This document shows positions 1 to 9,476 of a stretch of DNA of 64,000 nt, one piece after another. This DNA comes from Chryseobacterium sp. (lineage in GTDB: Bacteria; Bacteroidota; Bacteroidia; Flavobacteriales; Weeksellaceae), in the NCBI RefSeq assembly GCF_019236175.1, contig NZ_JAFAJM010000007.1:1-64000 (forward strand). The letters run 5' to 3'. A program made the position numbers and the translations under genes. Each line of letters begins with the position of its first letter. The stretch's first letter is position 1. The notes under the pieces are model-generated. The model searched no databases. It was not told where the DNA came from and saw only the letters and a list, made by a program, of their open reading frames with translations.

Positions 1-27
1 CCGAATCTCTTTCGTTTTTCAGTGGGG

Positions 28-58
28 CAAAGATAGAAACTTCTCCATTACCCCGCAA
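28..58 (-). promoter_or_regulatory. Promoter firing leftwards out of the window
   Basis: On the minus strand a TTG (56-58) is followed after 20 bases by TATCTTTG (28-35). This fits the Bacteroidota sigma-ABfr consensus of TTG, about 19 bases, TAnnTTTG. Transcription would run left across position 1, so the gene it serves lies outside the window. Both boxes are read directly; the function is inferred. Confidence 0.6.
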
Positions 59-387
59 GTTTATTTAACTTAAAATTCATATAATCGTAATATTTAAGGC
101 TAATATGCTGATCAGCAAGTGGAAAAATTTTAAACAAATGTTTGGGCAGGCTATCCGATACGCGGAGCGGAACAGATATTAGCCTATATATATATAAGAA
201 TAACGGATGTATGAAGGTGTTTTCGAAAATGGGATATGACCCGGACGGAGATGCATACGTTATATATAGGGTAAGGCGAAAGCCCTATCGAATTTGAAAA
301 TGTTTTTGGGAATGAACGGGCTGAAGCCGGTTCCTATGGATGGGTGTTATCGTTATTTATCTTTATTCTTGGCTCGCTTCCCATATC
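59..387. other. Gene-free stretch with GC-rich hairpins
   Basis: No plausible coding frame is seen. The stretch holds a 12-bp palindrome TGCTGATCAGCA (106-117), a 10-bp inverted repeat AGGCTAATAT / ATATTAGCCT (97-106, 176-185), a hairpin with a possible GAAA tetraloop (GGCGAAAGCC, about 287-296) and a stem closed by GAAC/GTTC near 313-332. Such GC-rich stems are unusual in this AT-rich genome and suggest that a structured RNA may extend upstream of the element at 388-494. Confidence 0.4.
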
Positions 388-494
388 TAGCCCCGATAGA
401 AGCGGGTACCCCGCAGTAAGGAATGGAAAGATGAAAGGCATGGTGAGGGAAACCCGGCACGAGGAGTATGAGCGGATAGCGGGTATAAGCTCCT
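388..494 (+). ncRNA. Flavo-1-like structured RNA (candidate)
   Basis: The segment starts AGCCCCGATAGAAGCGGG and ends AGCGGATAGCGGG...AGCTCCT. These boxes match my recollection of the Flavo-1 RNA motif (Weinberg et al.; Rfam), which is widespread in flavobacteria and of unknown function. Between the boxes lie a perfect hairpin GCGGG-tac-CCCGC (402-414) and further GC-rich stems, so the variable arm is longer than usual. It lies 3' of and convergent to the vanZ-like gene. The family call rests on memory of the consensus and was not searched. Confidence 0.45.
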
Positions 495-586
495 GAATAT
501 ATTGAAAAGGGGGGTGGCCGTGGAGGATAATAAGGATTGAAAGAAAATAAGAATATGATCTATTGTGTCCTATCTGCAGGTATAAA

Positions 587-946
587 TCAGAAAAAGCGTT
601 TGATGAAAATTTTATAAGTATAGTATCCTATAATGCAGCCAATAGCATCTGCTACCACATCGAGGGTTTCCATGGATCTTCCTAATCCCATTTCTTCCTG
701 TAAAATTTCGGTAAGAAAGGCATAAAGAAGGATGATCTGAAAAAAGTATGAGAATTTGATTTTGGGAAATGCAGCTATAAGAGAAAAACCCAATGCCGCA
801 AATATACTTAAGTGTAATACTTTATCGATACCGTTGAACATAAACCAATACTCATGGTTCTCCTCACCCGGTTTGAGAAGCATATAAGTAAGAAATGCCC
901 AATAAATGGGCAATATCTTACTAAATATTTTTGAAATTCTATCCAA
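587..946 (-). CDS. VanZ-like family membrane protein
   Basis: Small integral membrane protein of the VanZ-like family, about 119 residues from the chosen start, with roughly four hydrophobic helices. Visible family features are the DKVLHL segment after the first helix, an acidic TEILQE stretch and the DVVADAIG segment before the last helix. The family is named after a teicoplanin-resistance protein, but in Bacteroidota these are housekeeping proteins of unknown role. I prefer the TTG start at 946, which overlaps the gcvH stop by 8 bases and suggests translational coupling. An ATG at 1003 would give 138 residues with a non-hydrophobic N-terminal extension inside gcvH. The order ruvA-sprA-gcvH-vanZ is conserved in flavobacteria. 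Confidence 0.8.
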   Translation of the reverse strand: MDRISKIFSKILPIYWAFLTYMLLKPGEENHEYWFMFNGIDKVLHLSIFAALGFSLIAAFPKIKFSYFFQIILLYAFLTEILQEEMGLGRSMETLDVVADAIGCIIGYYTYKIFIKRFF

Positions 947-1316
947 TGATCGCCTGGTACTCTTCTGCAGAAAGTAATTCAGAGTGATCTGCACCATCAG
1001 CAATTTCTAATTTGATAATCCATCCGTCGCCGTAAGGCTCAGTATTTAATAGTTCAGGCTGATCTTCTAAGTCTGAATTAAATTCAATAACCTTTCCTGA
1101 AATCGGTAAGAATAAATCTGAAACCGTTTTTACAGCTTCTACACTTCCGAAAACGTCTCCTCCATTAAGATCATCATCTACAGTATCCACGTCTACGTAT
1201 ACGATGTCTCCAAGTTCTCCCTGAGCAAAGTCTGTAATACCGATTGTAGCAATATTACCTTCGATCTTGATCCATTCGTGATCTTTCGTGTACTTTAATT
1301 CTGATGGTGTGTTCAT
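939..1316 (-). CDS. gcvH: Glycine cleavage system H protein
   Basis: Lipoyl carrier protein that shuttles the aminomethyl group between the P, T and L proteins of the cytoplasmic glycine cleavage complex. From the chosen ATG it has 125 residues, the usual size. The lipoylation site is Lys63 in GSVEAVKTVSD, and the N-terminal KDHEW motif is typical. A longer frame starting at 1349 adds 11 residues, but the family begins with the MNTPSELKYTKDHEW region, so 1316 is preferred. A strong promoter lies just upstream (1337-1367), so it need not depend on readthrough from sprA. It overlaps the vanZ-like gene. Confidence 0.97.
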   Translation of the reverse strand: MNTPSELKYTKDHEWIKIEGNIATIGITDFAQGELGDIVYVDVDTVDDDLNGGDVFGSVEAVKTVSDLFLPISGKVIEFNSDLEDQPELLNTEPYGDGWIIKLEIADGADHSELLSAEEYQAIIG

Positions 1317-1336
1317 TTTTAAATTTTTATTTTCTA

Positions 1337-1367
1337 CAAATGTATTCAAAATTCTAAAAGGTTCAAA
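1337..1367 (-). promoter_or_regulatory. gcvH promoter
   Basis: Minus-strand TTTG (1364-1367), 19 bases, then TACATTTG (1337-1344), a perfect match to the Bacteroidota -33/-7 consensus. It lies about 20 bases upstream of the gcvH start at 1316, so the leader is short. Confidence 0.75.
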
Positions 1368-1596
1368 GCTTAAACAGGCATCTTTATGAAATTTTGAAAA
1401 GAAATAAAAAACAGCTGCCGGAGCAACGATTTAAGACGAATGAATTATTTTTTTATGGCTTTATTTGGATAAGTCTTTCCAGCTGAATCAATCAGGATTG
1501 TTATATGGCTCAACATCCAAAGATCTGTTTGGGGTAATCCATCGCTACACTTTAGCCAAAATTGAATTTCAGGAGATCAGAAAGACTTACAATAAA

Positions 1597-1624
1597 AATC
1601 CCTTTCTAAATAGAAAGGGATTTT
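1597..1624 (-). terminator. sprA terminator
   Basis: Perfect stem AAAATCCCTTTC / GAAAGGGATTTT with a six-base loop, followed on the minus strand by TTATT. It sits 15 bases past the sprA stop and separates sprA from gcvH transcription. Confidence 0.8.
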
Positions 1625-1638
1625 ATGATTCATTATTC

Positions 1639-4600
1639 TTAGAAACCGCCACCGGAATCTCCGAATGTAAACGTTGCAGAAATACCTGCTCTGATGGTAG
1701 ACAGCGGGAATGCTGTTGAAATCTTATACTTGGAGGTCATTTGTTCATAGAACACTCTCAGGTTTAGGTTTTCAGAAACGTTGTAGTCTGCTGATAATTT
1801 AATATTCAAAAGTCTTTGCCCTCCTGTTATCTGTGAGTCATTGAGTAATATATTCATAATAGAGGTTCTGCTGTCTCTTAATGAGATATCTCCTCTGATG
1901 TTAAGATCACTTCCTTTTCCTCTTGCTCCTCTTACATTCGCCATTCCTAATCTGAAGTTTCGGACGATATATCCTAATCTGACTACATATTCTGTATTGG
2001 AGTCTTCAGTAAGGGTATGGTTAACCAATCCAAGCATCAGCATTCTGTTTCTGTTGTACTGAATTCCGAACTGCATATTGTTTCTCATGGTCACATCTAC
2101 TCCGATAAGCGGTGCATACGATTCTACATATCCTACCTGTGCGAATGTGAACGGGTTGATATAATCTCCGTTGATATCAAAGAATTTACCGGTATTCTGT
2201 GCATTAAAATAATCAATACTGGACTGAACTCCTGTTGCCGTATAAGTTGCGGTATACCCGTGAAGGATATCAAATTTTGAAAACTGTCCGTTAATGATCG
2301 GAATATTTCTTAATCCTGAATAGGTAATTCTCCAGTTCGGTAACGGAATCCCAGCTTTTTTGGCATCTCCAATCTGTTTTACCGACTTTCCTTCTACTGC
2401 TGATCTAAATGCAGGAATCAGTACATAGGCATTTGAAATACTGTATCCTTGAGCAAATCCGTCATTTCCGATAACAGCATTCGGGCCACCCAGCTGCTGG
2501 GAAAGTGCCTGTGCATTTGCCCTTAATGCCTGATACACGGCCTGTCCGTCTTTAAACGAAGTGCTTAGAAGCATGGTAGAGTTGGAATACGTTATGAGAT
2601 CATTAGCAAAAGTAAAGTCCGGATTAGCCACTCCTCCATTGGTATAATTGAATCCTGAATGTGAGAAGTTCCTGTTGTATGTCTGTAAAATATTAAGGTC
2701 AATTCTAAAGTCGTTCATCGGAACAATCTGCAGGTTAGACCTCAGCTCTCTCGTAGACATTCTCACATACGGATCTGTCATATATGGCGAATCGCTTACC
2801 CAGCCGTTTTCCATTACCAGTCTTCTGATATCAGCCTGTGAACCTAATAAGAAGCCAATACTAGGACCTCCCAGTGTTTGTCCGTACCCGTAGAAATTCG
2901 GTGCAGATATTAACCCGGGAAGCACTGTCCCGTTCGTCTCATTATAATTCACATCTAATTGTTTGAAAGAAGTCAGGAAGAAAGCTGCACTTTGCAGTAC
3001 TGTCAGCTTATTTTTAAATTTATAGTTTTTGTATTTGTATCTGTTCTTCGCCCATTGTTGTGTATATACATTATTCAGGGAATCAATTTCCTGTTTACGC
3101 TTTTGTAATTTGGCTGTAATATCTTTAAAATATTTAAACTGACCGAAGAACTTAGGAATGTCAGCTGTAGCTGTTGCCTGGATTACATTTGTATTCTGCC
3201 CTACTGATCCTAAAGATCCGTTCGGGCTCGAAAGTAATGCTGTAGATCTTGCATTCCAGTTATAGGTAAAACCATATCCCACCTCTGCATCAATAAAATC
3301 CAGATAAGGCAGATACTGGAAGGGAAGTTTATAATTCAACTGCACTTTATGATTATACAATACCGGTCTTCCTGCTCTGAAAATATTTCCGAAAATAGCT
3401 TTGTTGTCCATGCTATTCACGTCCACATTATCATTAAGGGTTCTGGTTGCAGAGTTGATTTCCAGTTTTAATGATTTTGTAAAGTTAAACCCTAATCCGT
3501 ACTGCCATCCGAAATAGAAGTTTCTGTTTCGAAGGGTTTGGAAATCACCACCGGTATTTCCACTTAAGATAGCTTCAACATTTCTAAACTCAAGCTCATT
3601 GTAGTTTCTGTCTATCTCCGTTCTGAAAGCAAGTCTTGTAGGAATCGGATTAAAGTTAAACTCTTTTACCCATCTGAGATACTTGGTAGATTTTGCCGTA
3701 TCACTGATCATTTTGTTGAAAGGCTTCACCACCCATGGTTTAAAGGTATAGTTATAATCCACATACCCTCTCAGGTACTGTCTGTAATTTTTCTTTGTGT
3801 AGATATCCCTGAAATAATCATCATTATAAACAGCCGTTACCGAAACGTTTTCCACATCATAGAATTTAGGCTTTTTATTCTGATTTACTCTTTCCTTATG
3901 CATATTGACTACCCCGATACTTCTCTGTTGTGTATAGGTTCTTGCTACTTTTTTCAGCTGGTCTTTATTGGCTGCTTTGCTGAATTCTACGTCTGTATCC
4001 AGAGGGTTGTATTTCGGATCCTCAATGGTCTGAGAATAAGAATAATTTAAAGGAATTTTCATTCCGCTTTTTTCCGGAAGAAGTTTATCCACATTAACGG
4101 ATGTATTGATACTGAATGCAGACTGGGTAGACTGGTTTCTTTCTGCCGGTTTGGAGTCTATATTTCCAAAGCCCACAGAAGTATAGGAAGCATTGGTATT
4201 CACGGTTGCAAAATCTCCTAAATTGAAATTTAAGCTTGCATTCCCTGCATACCCGCCATCATTCTCAATATCAGAAAGACGGATTTCGTTCACCCAAAGA
4301 ACTCTGTCTATTGTTGCTGCATCTGTATTTCCTCTTTCAATACCATTTCTGATACCGATCATAATAGTTGTAATATTTCCAAGACTCGGCCTACCTTTAA
4401 TATAAATTCTTTTATAATTATTACCCGGATCCAAACTATTATCTAAAACTCTTTCTGTAATTTTTCCAGGATTATTTTTATCTCTTCTGATTTTTGCATC
4501 TACGAAATTCTGGATATCAAAGTCTACATCATTTTCCATTGGCCAGATATCCATTGGAGCGGTCTCTGTATTTCGTGTAATTTTCAATGCAGCTTCGTAC

Positions 4601-7600
4601 TCATAATAGTTGTCGGTAGCATCAGTTCCAAAACGGATGAAAAATCTTGTTTTAGGGTCAATTCCCGGTACTCTGTTCAGCGGATCATGTGCGTGAACAA
4701 AAAGTTTTAGCTTTTTGTACCTTCTCATATCCAGCGTCGTGTTTTTGAACACTCCCCTCGCCTCACCAGGAGGAAGCTCATTGGCCTTCATGTACAAAGA
4801 TGCCTCGTTCTGTCTTTGTACTCCTGCATTACCACTCAGTACCTGACGATCAATCCCAGGAGGCAATACATATGGAGGCTGATTCAGTGCATTCTCTTCA
4901 ATATTTACACTTCCTACATCCAGGTCCGATGTGTTGACATCTATACTTCCTTCATTTATTGCAGGGTCAACAGCTGCTCCCGCATAAATAGCAATATTTT
5001 TAGGATATTTTCTCCAGTCTGATCTTACCAGGTCCATTGTAGCAAATCTCAGTGTAGAAGTTTGCTCAAATCCTGTTAACATTAATCTTGCGAATCTTAC
5101 ATTGTTTAGTACAGACGGATCATGTGCGCCTTCACTGCTGTCAAACTGAGAAACCGGAATTCTGAACAGATACCATTTTACATCAGAGCTCTGTCCGTTC
5201 TGGAAATTGGCTTTTACTGTTTTTACGTCCACAATATTATTCTGTCCTAAGCCCAAGCTCGCCTGATCTAATTTTACCACATACTGGTTGTAGTTTTCAG
5301 TCTGGTCAAGGTTATAATCTTTATTAATATCTTCGGCATCCGGAGTCTGGGAAGCTACATTTAAAGAGTTCGCTTCAGAGTTTCCTTCCGGGTTTCTGAA
5401 ATATTTATATCGCTGAACAATGGAAGCGGCCTGACTGCCTGTAAACTTATCTGACATATAGAACACGAAATCATCTACAGCAGGGTCGGCAACATTCGTC
5501 ACCGGATTCACAAAAGTATTTCCGAATCTCATAGATTCCTGATCAGAGCTTAACCCGTCATATCCTACATCCTGCGCTTTTCTGTTATCACCTTCCGTAG
5601 AGAATGCATACAGAATAGGCGGCTGCTTTGGCTGTACTCCCCAGTTTGAAGTCGTCGTTGTAGAAGGTGTTGCTCCGGTCGGAAGGCCGTTTTCATACAA
5701 CATTTTTCCATCTTTCAGAACATCTTCGGAAACATTTCCCAGATGTAATAAAAGTTTGGGCTGAGTTCCCAGCTGGGTTCCATCGGCATAAGGATCCATC
5801 ATCCAGAATTCAACATACTCAATATTTGAAGTGATGAAATTGGATACACTTACAGGTCTCATAATACCTGCCCATCTGCTTCCCGCTGCTTCGGTAGCCT
5901 GATTGACGTTGTAAGGTCCTCTTTCCTGAGGGAAATAAGAAATATCAAAGGTATTAGTGAAGGTTTGTTCGCCCGCTACAAAATCTCTGTTATTATAAAT
6001 TTCCGAATACTGTACTCTTCTGGATGCGTGATTAGAAACGGATTGCGGGGTAATTCCCGCAGGAGCTTTACCTCCTACACCCCAAAATCTGGGATCAATG
6101 TTATACCACGATAACAAACCTCTTCCGTACCCGCTGCTCAGGTCATTATCAAGAGGTGGTGTACTGAACGGAGGCAATGTATTTTTCTCCGGTCTTGAAG
6201 CTAAGCTCCATGCTGCAGGTTCTTTTAAAGAAATTTTAGAAGTCGTCTGTTCGAAGTCATCGATATAAGACTGATTATTTGTTCCTTTATTAAGTCCCGG
6301 AAGTAAATAGGCTCCCTCCATTCTAAAGTTGATATTAGAAGGAGCTTCTGTTTTTACAAAAGGGATTTTATTGGTAAGTCGTGTCAGGAAAGGTGCTTTG
6401 TTGTTATACATCAAATTAATTCCTGCCATTGTATTATTAACGGCTTCCTGGCCATAATTTACTTTCTGGGTAAGCGGAGACTCGGAATAATTGACTACCG
6501 TTCCGCCTAAAATGAAGTTTTCATTAAATCTTCTTTCCAGGTTTAATCCCAAAAATCTTTTTCTTTGGGTATTAAATGTCAATTGATTTTCCAGCGAGAT
6601 ATTGATGGCCTGTCCGGACTGTTTTACATTTTCATTGATAATGGTTACGGTTCCCAGCATATAATCTACCGTATAGTCTACTCCTTCATTAAGCTGAACT
6701 CCATTAGCAGATACTTTTACAGATCCCTGCGGAACATTGACGGCTCCTAAGGAAATTCCCTGCCCCTGTGTTCCTTTATAACGTCCTTCTATCGTATACC
6801 ACTGCGGAACGAAAGATGGTGTTTGCTTTTGTTTATCATATAAATCATGCAGGACATATTTCGGATCATTACTCCCGAGTACATTCTGTAAATAATCTCC
6901 GAACGGCTGTACTTTGGTGAAGATAATTTTCCCGTTTTCCGGCCGGACTGTGATTCCGTTCACAAAGTCAAACATCCCGTCACCTTTGGTTCCGTCTTTA
7001 TTATTCTGAATATCACCATTCATATTCAGACGGTCCCAGTTCATTAGTTTCAACAGGTTTTGGTCCTGTACCGGAGTATCGGGAAGGTAGTTTACTTTAC
7101 CACCGGTTTTCTGATCACGGTAATAAATATTCAGCATAAAGCCATCCGGTGATACCTGTCCGGCATCTAAAGAATAGATATTCTTCATCATCAGGCTCCA
7201 CATAGGCGAGCTTGTATTAACCCTGTTATTTGATCTTAAGAGTTTAGTCACCAAAACGGGGCTTTCTTCAGAAAACTCCCCCACTTTATAGACTTTATTA
7301 CTTCCCCCAACGGTATAAGAAAATGAAACAGCCAACAGCTGATTATCATTTAATCTCTGGTTTAATGAAATATACCCCAGCTGAGGCTGCATGGTATATT
7401 CATTAGAATTCAGCCTTCTTGCTTTTGTATTAAAAATATATTCTTCCCCATTATCATAAGGTGTTGTAGTTCCCGGAAAAGTCTGTCCCTGGAAAACAGC
7501 TCCATAGTTTTTACCGGGGTCTCTTGTTCCGGCTGTTGTGGAAATAGCATCATACAAACCGTTTTGTGAGTTATCAGGAGAACCGGCTCCCTCTCCAAGA

Positions 7601-8694
7601 TCTCTGATCCCGATGATACTTTTCTGATAGGCCAGATTACTGTTCGACTGATCCAGTACCCATACCTCCAGTCGGGTGATATTAATTGTAGAATTGATCT
7701 GTGGATAATTCAGTAAAGCATTATCATAGCTGTTAAGGAAATAGTGTCCTAAGAAGTAGTGTTGATTATCTTCATAGTCTATGGCATTCACCTTAAAGTT
7801 ATTCATAACTCCACCACCCTGTACAACAATATTTCGGGCTTCCCCCTGTTGTTGGGAAAGAACAACTGTTCCAAAGGTTTTCCCCAGCTGAAATTCGGTT
7901 TTCACTCCGAACAGAGATTGGGAACCTCTGATCAAACTTGTAGAAAGAGGCATATTGACATTACCAAATTCTACTCTTTTGATAATTTTATCTTCGCCTC
8001 CCGCATTAGGTTTATCTACATTTCCAAGGCCTTTGCTCTGAAGATCTTTCCAGCTTCCTTTTGCCTGCCACACGAGGTTCATTCTGTTTTCAAAAGCGAA
8101 ACCACTCTGGGTATCATAGTTAGCTTTCAGCTGAAGATTTTCTCCTACTTTACCCAATAGTCCCAACTGAATTCTCTGATTGATATCGAATGCGAAACTG
8201 GTTCTGTTTTGAGGCAGAATCATGGGATTATCTATTTTTTGATAGAGCCCTCCAAAATCGATAGATGCATATCCCGAAGGAATAATTTCAATTTTGTTCC
8301 CGCCAAATATGGTTTCGAAAAGTCTGTTATTGATTAATAGAGAAGGAATCAGCCCTTTTTTTCTGGCGTCAGATTTATCTTTTCTGAAAAGGAGACTGTA
8401 TTTATCGGATTTTTCCTTATAATAGGCCTTAGTCTGAGTAGCCAGCATATATTCTTTATACTCTTCCGGAGACATGGCTGTCGGGGGACCGGTAACGGTA
8501 TTTCCGATTTTAGGATATACATAGTACATCCCGGTTTTTATGTCATAATAGGCTTCGTACCTCGTAGGGTCGGCCACCTCATACTCTTTTCTTATGATCG
8601 CCGTATCCCGGACCTGCTGTGCAAAAGCACTCACAGACATACACAGGAACGACAGGAACAAAAATATGTTAAAATGCTTATTATTTGCCACCAA
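1639..8694 (-). CDS. sprA: Type IX secretion translocon SprA (Sov)
   Basis: Giant outer-membrane beta-barrel of 2351 residues that forms the protein-conducting pore of the T9SS and is needed for gliding-adhesin and enzyme export in flavobacteria. SprA/Sov proteins are normally about 2,400-2,500 residues, so this copy is full length. A signal peptide (residues about 1-25, ending SAFAQ) is followed by long beta-rich sequence with many Asn/Tyr/Gly repeats and a C-terminal beta strand (ATFTFGDSGGGF). No ATG opens the frame: the first codons are TTG (8694) and GTG (8691), either of which could be the start, 3-6 bases after the ruvA stop, implying coupled translation. At least three proteins with T9SS sorting domains in this window are likely cargo. 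Confidence 0.97.
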   Translation of the reverse strand: MVANNKHFNIFLFLSFLCMSVSAFAQQVRDTAIIRKEYEVADPTRYEAYYDIKTGMYYVYPKIGNTVTGPPTAMSPEEYKEYMLATQTKAYYKEKSDKYSLLFRKDKSDARKKGLIPSLLINNRLFETIFGGNKIEIIPSGYASIDFGGLYQKIDNPMILPQNRTSFAFDINQRIQLGLLGKVGENLQLKANYDTQSGFAFENRMNLVWQAKGSWKDLQSKGLGNVDKPNAGGEDKIIKRVEFGNVNMPLSTSLIRGSQSLFGVKTEFQLGKTFGTVVLSQQQGEARNIVVQGGGVMNNFKVNAIDYEDNQHYFLGHYFLNSYDNALLNYPQINSTINITRLEVWVLDQSNSNLAYQKSIIGIRDLGEGAGSPDNSQNGLYDAISTTAGTRDPGKNYGAVFQGQTFPGTTTPYDNGEEYIFNTKARRLNSNEYTMQPQLGYISLNQRLNDNQLLAVSFSYTVGGSNKVYKVGEFSEESPVLVTKLLRSNNRVNTSSPMWSLMMKNIYSLDAGQVSPDGFMLNIYYRDQKTGGKVNYLPDTPVQDQNLLKLMNWDRLNMNGDIQNNKDGTKGDGMFDFVNGITVRPENGKIIFTKVQPFGDYLQNVLGSNDPKYVLHDLYDKQKQTPSFVPQWYTIEGRYKGTQGQGISLGAVNVPQGSVKVSANGVQLNEGVDYTVDYMLGTVTIINENVKQSGQAINISLENQLTFNTQRKRFLGLNLERRFNENFILGGTVVNYSESPLTQKVNYGQEAVNNTMAGINLMYNNKAPFLTRLTNKIPFVKTEAPSNINFRMEGAYLLPGLNKGTNNQSYIDDFEQTTSKISLKEPAAWSLASRPEKNTLPPFSTPPLDNDLSSGYGRGLLSWYNIDPRFWGVGGKAPAGITPQSVSNHASRRVQYSEIYNNRDFVAGEQTFTNTFDISYFPQERGPYNVNQATEAAGSRWAGIMRPVSVSNFITSNIEYVEFWMMDPYADGTQLGTQPKLLLHLGNVSEDVLKDGKMLYENGLPTGATPSTTTTSNWGVQPKQPPILYAFSTEGDNRKAQDVGYDGLSSDQESMRFGNTFVNPVTNVADPAVDDFVFYMSDKFTGSQAASIVQRYKYFRNPEGNSEANSLNVASQTPDAEDINKDYNLDQTENYNQYVVKLDQASLGLGQNNIVDVKTVKANFQNGQSSDVKWYLFRIPVSQFDSSEGAHDPSVLNNVRFARLMLTGFEQTSTLRFATMDLVRSDWRKYPKNIAIYAGAAVDPAINEGSIDVNTSDLDVGSVNIEENALNQPPYVLPPGIDRQVLSGNAGVQRQNEASLYMKANELPPGEARGVFKNTTLDMRRYKKLKLFVHAHDPLNRVPGIDPKTRFFIRFGTDATDNYYEYEAALKITRNTETAPMDIWPMENDVDFDIQNFVDAKIRRDKNNPGKITERVLDNSLDPGNNYKRIYIKGRPSLGNITTIMIGIRNGIERGNTDAATIDRVLWVNEIRLSDIENDGGYAGNASLNFNLGDFATVNTNASYTSVGFGNIDSKPAERNQSTQSAFSINTSVNVDKLLPEKSGMKIPLNYSYSQTIEDPKYNPLDTDVEFSKAANKDQLKKVARTYTQQRSIGVVNMHKERVNQNKKPKFYDVENVSVTAVYNDDYFRDIYTKKNYRQYLRGYVDYNYTFKPWVVKPFNKMISDTAKSTKYLRWVKEFNFNPIPTRLAFRTEIDRNYNELEFRNVEAILSGNTGGDFQTLRNRNFYFGWQYGLGFNFTKSLKLEINSATRTLNDNVDVNSMDNKAIFGNIFRAGRPVLYNHKVQLNYKLPFQYLPYLDFIDAEVGYGFTYNWNARSTALLSSPNGSLGSVGQNTNVIQATATADIPKFFGQFKYFKDITAKLQKRKQEIDSLNNVYTQQWAKNRYKYKNYKFKNKLTVLQSAAFFLTSFKQLDVNYNETNGTVLPGLISAPNFYGYGQTLGGPSIGFLLGSQADIRRLVMENGWVSDSPYMTDPYVRMSTRELRSNLQIVPMNDFRIDLNILQTYNRNFSHSGFNYTNGGVANPDFTFANDLITYSNSTMLLSTSFKDGQAVYQALRANAQALSQQLGGPNAVIGNDGFAQGYSISNAYVLIPAFRSAVEGKSVKQIGDAKKAGIPLPNWRITYSGLRNIPIINGQFSKFDILHGYTATYTATGVQSSIDYFNAQNTGKFFDINGDYINPFTFAQVGYVESYAPLIGVDVTMRNNMQFGIQYNRNRMLMLGLVNHTLTEDSNTEYVVRLGYIVRNFRLGMANVRGARGKGSDLNIRGDISLRDSRTSIMNILLNDSQITGGQRLLNIKLSADYNVSENLNLRVFYEQMTSKYKISTAFPLSTIRAGISATFTFGDSGGGF

Positions 8695-8697
8695 ATG

Positions 8698-9282
8698 TTA
8701 AATGTTTTTTAAAATTTGTTTCACCAATTCTTCCACCGAAATGTTTGGATTTTGTTTTAATATTCTATCGGCAATCTTTTCACTCATTCGCTTCGGAATA
8801 CCTAAAACTTCTAATGCAGATAACGATTCTTCCTTAATTTTATTATCCGCCAACGCAGAAATATTCTCGGCAGGACCGCTGAATTTCTGGACTTTATCTT
8901 TAAGATCAACGATAATTCTTTCGGCAGTTTTAGCACCGATTCCTTTTGCTTTTTGAATCAATGCACTGTTCTTTGAAAGTACTGCAGAAGCGATTTCGTC
9001 AAGACTCAAAGTAGACAGAAGGATAAGGGCAGAAACAGCCCCTACTCCGTTAACGCTTATTAACAAATTAAACATTTCTTTTTCAGAACGAGTGTTAAAA
9101 CCGAAGAGAAGATGAGCATCTTCACGAATAATCTGCTGAATAAATAAAAAGGTCTGCTGGTTTAAAACCAGAGTCTGTGAGGTCATTAAGCTGATACCTA
9201 CATAGTATCCAACTCCTTGTACATTGATTACTGCGTAGGTAGGCGTAAGTTCCTGGACGGTGCCTTGTAAAGAAAATATCAT
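8698..9282 (-). CDS. ruvA: Holliday junction helicase subunit RuvA
   Basis: DNA-binding subunit of the RuvAB branch-migration complex; a tetramer clamps the Holliday junction and recruits RuvB. At 194 residues it is slightly shorter than E. coli RuvA (203). The N-terminal OB fold (residues 1-65), the helix-hairpin-helix motifs (for example the GVGAVSALILLS and GIGAKTAERIIVDLKDK regions) and a short C-terminal RuvB-binding domain after a variable linker are all recognisable. It is co-transcribed with sprA, whose start lies 3 bases downstream. This ruvA-sprA pairing is typical of flavobacteria and is not functionally explained. Confidence 0.97.
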   Translation of the reverse strand: MIFSLQGTVQELTPTYAVINVQGVGYYVGISLMTSQTLVLNQQTFLFIQQIIREDAHLLFGFNTRSEKEMFNLLISVNGVGAVSALILLSTLSLDEIASAVLSKNSALIQKAKGIGAKTAERIIVDLKDKVQKFSGPAENISALADNKIKEESLSALEVLGIPKRMSEKIADRILKQNPNISVEELVKQILKNI

Positions 9283-9301
9283 TATTAATTTTTAAAACTC
9301 C

Positions 9302-9309
9302 CAAATATA
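9302..9309 (-). promoter_or_regulatory. -7 box upstream of ruvA-sprA
   Basis: Minus-strand TATATTTG, a perfect TAnnTTTG box, 20 bases before the ruvA ATG. No convincing TTG lies 19-22 bases upstream, so only the -7 element is clear. Confidence 0.5.
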
Positions 9310-9410
9310 GCAATTTAAACTAATTAATGTTTTCATTTCACGTACGAATGATTTTTAACTTAATTTTAAAATAACAATTCAATGAATTAACATAAAAACA
9401 AAAGACTCCA

Positions 9411-9432
9411 AAAAATACTGATTTCCCAGTAT
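9411..9432 (-). terminator. Terminator after the LamB-like porin gene
   Basis: Stem ATACTG / CAGTAT with a six-base loop, followed on the minus strand by TTTTT. It sits about 45 bases past the porin stop. Confidence 0.6.
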
Positions 9433-9476
9433 CAATATTTCCCATACCAAAATAATATCTTATCTGCAGCTGTCAT

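Noticed and set aside
285..500. RNase P RNA or tmRNA
   Set aside because: The conserved RNase P core (GAGGAAAGTCC type) and a tmRNA tRNA-like end are absent; the Flavo-1-like reading fits better.
1465..1719. Plus-strand 84-codon frame
   Set aside because: It spans the sprA terminator hairpin and the end of sprA on the other strand; composition is that of antisense sequence.
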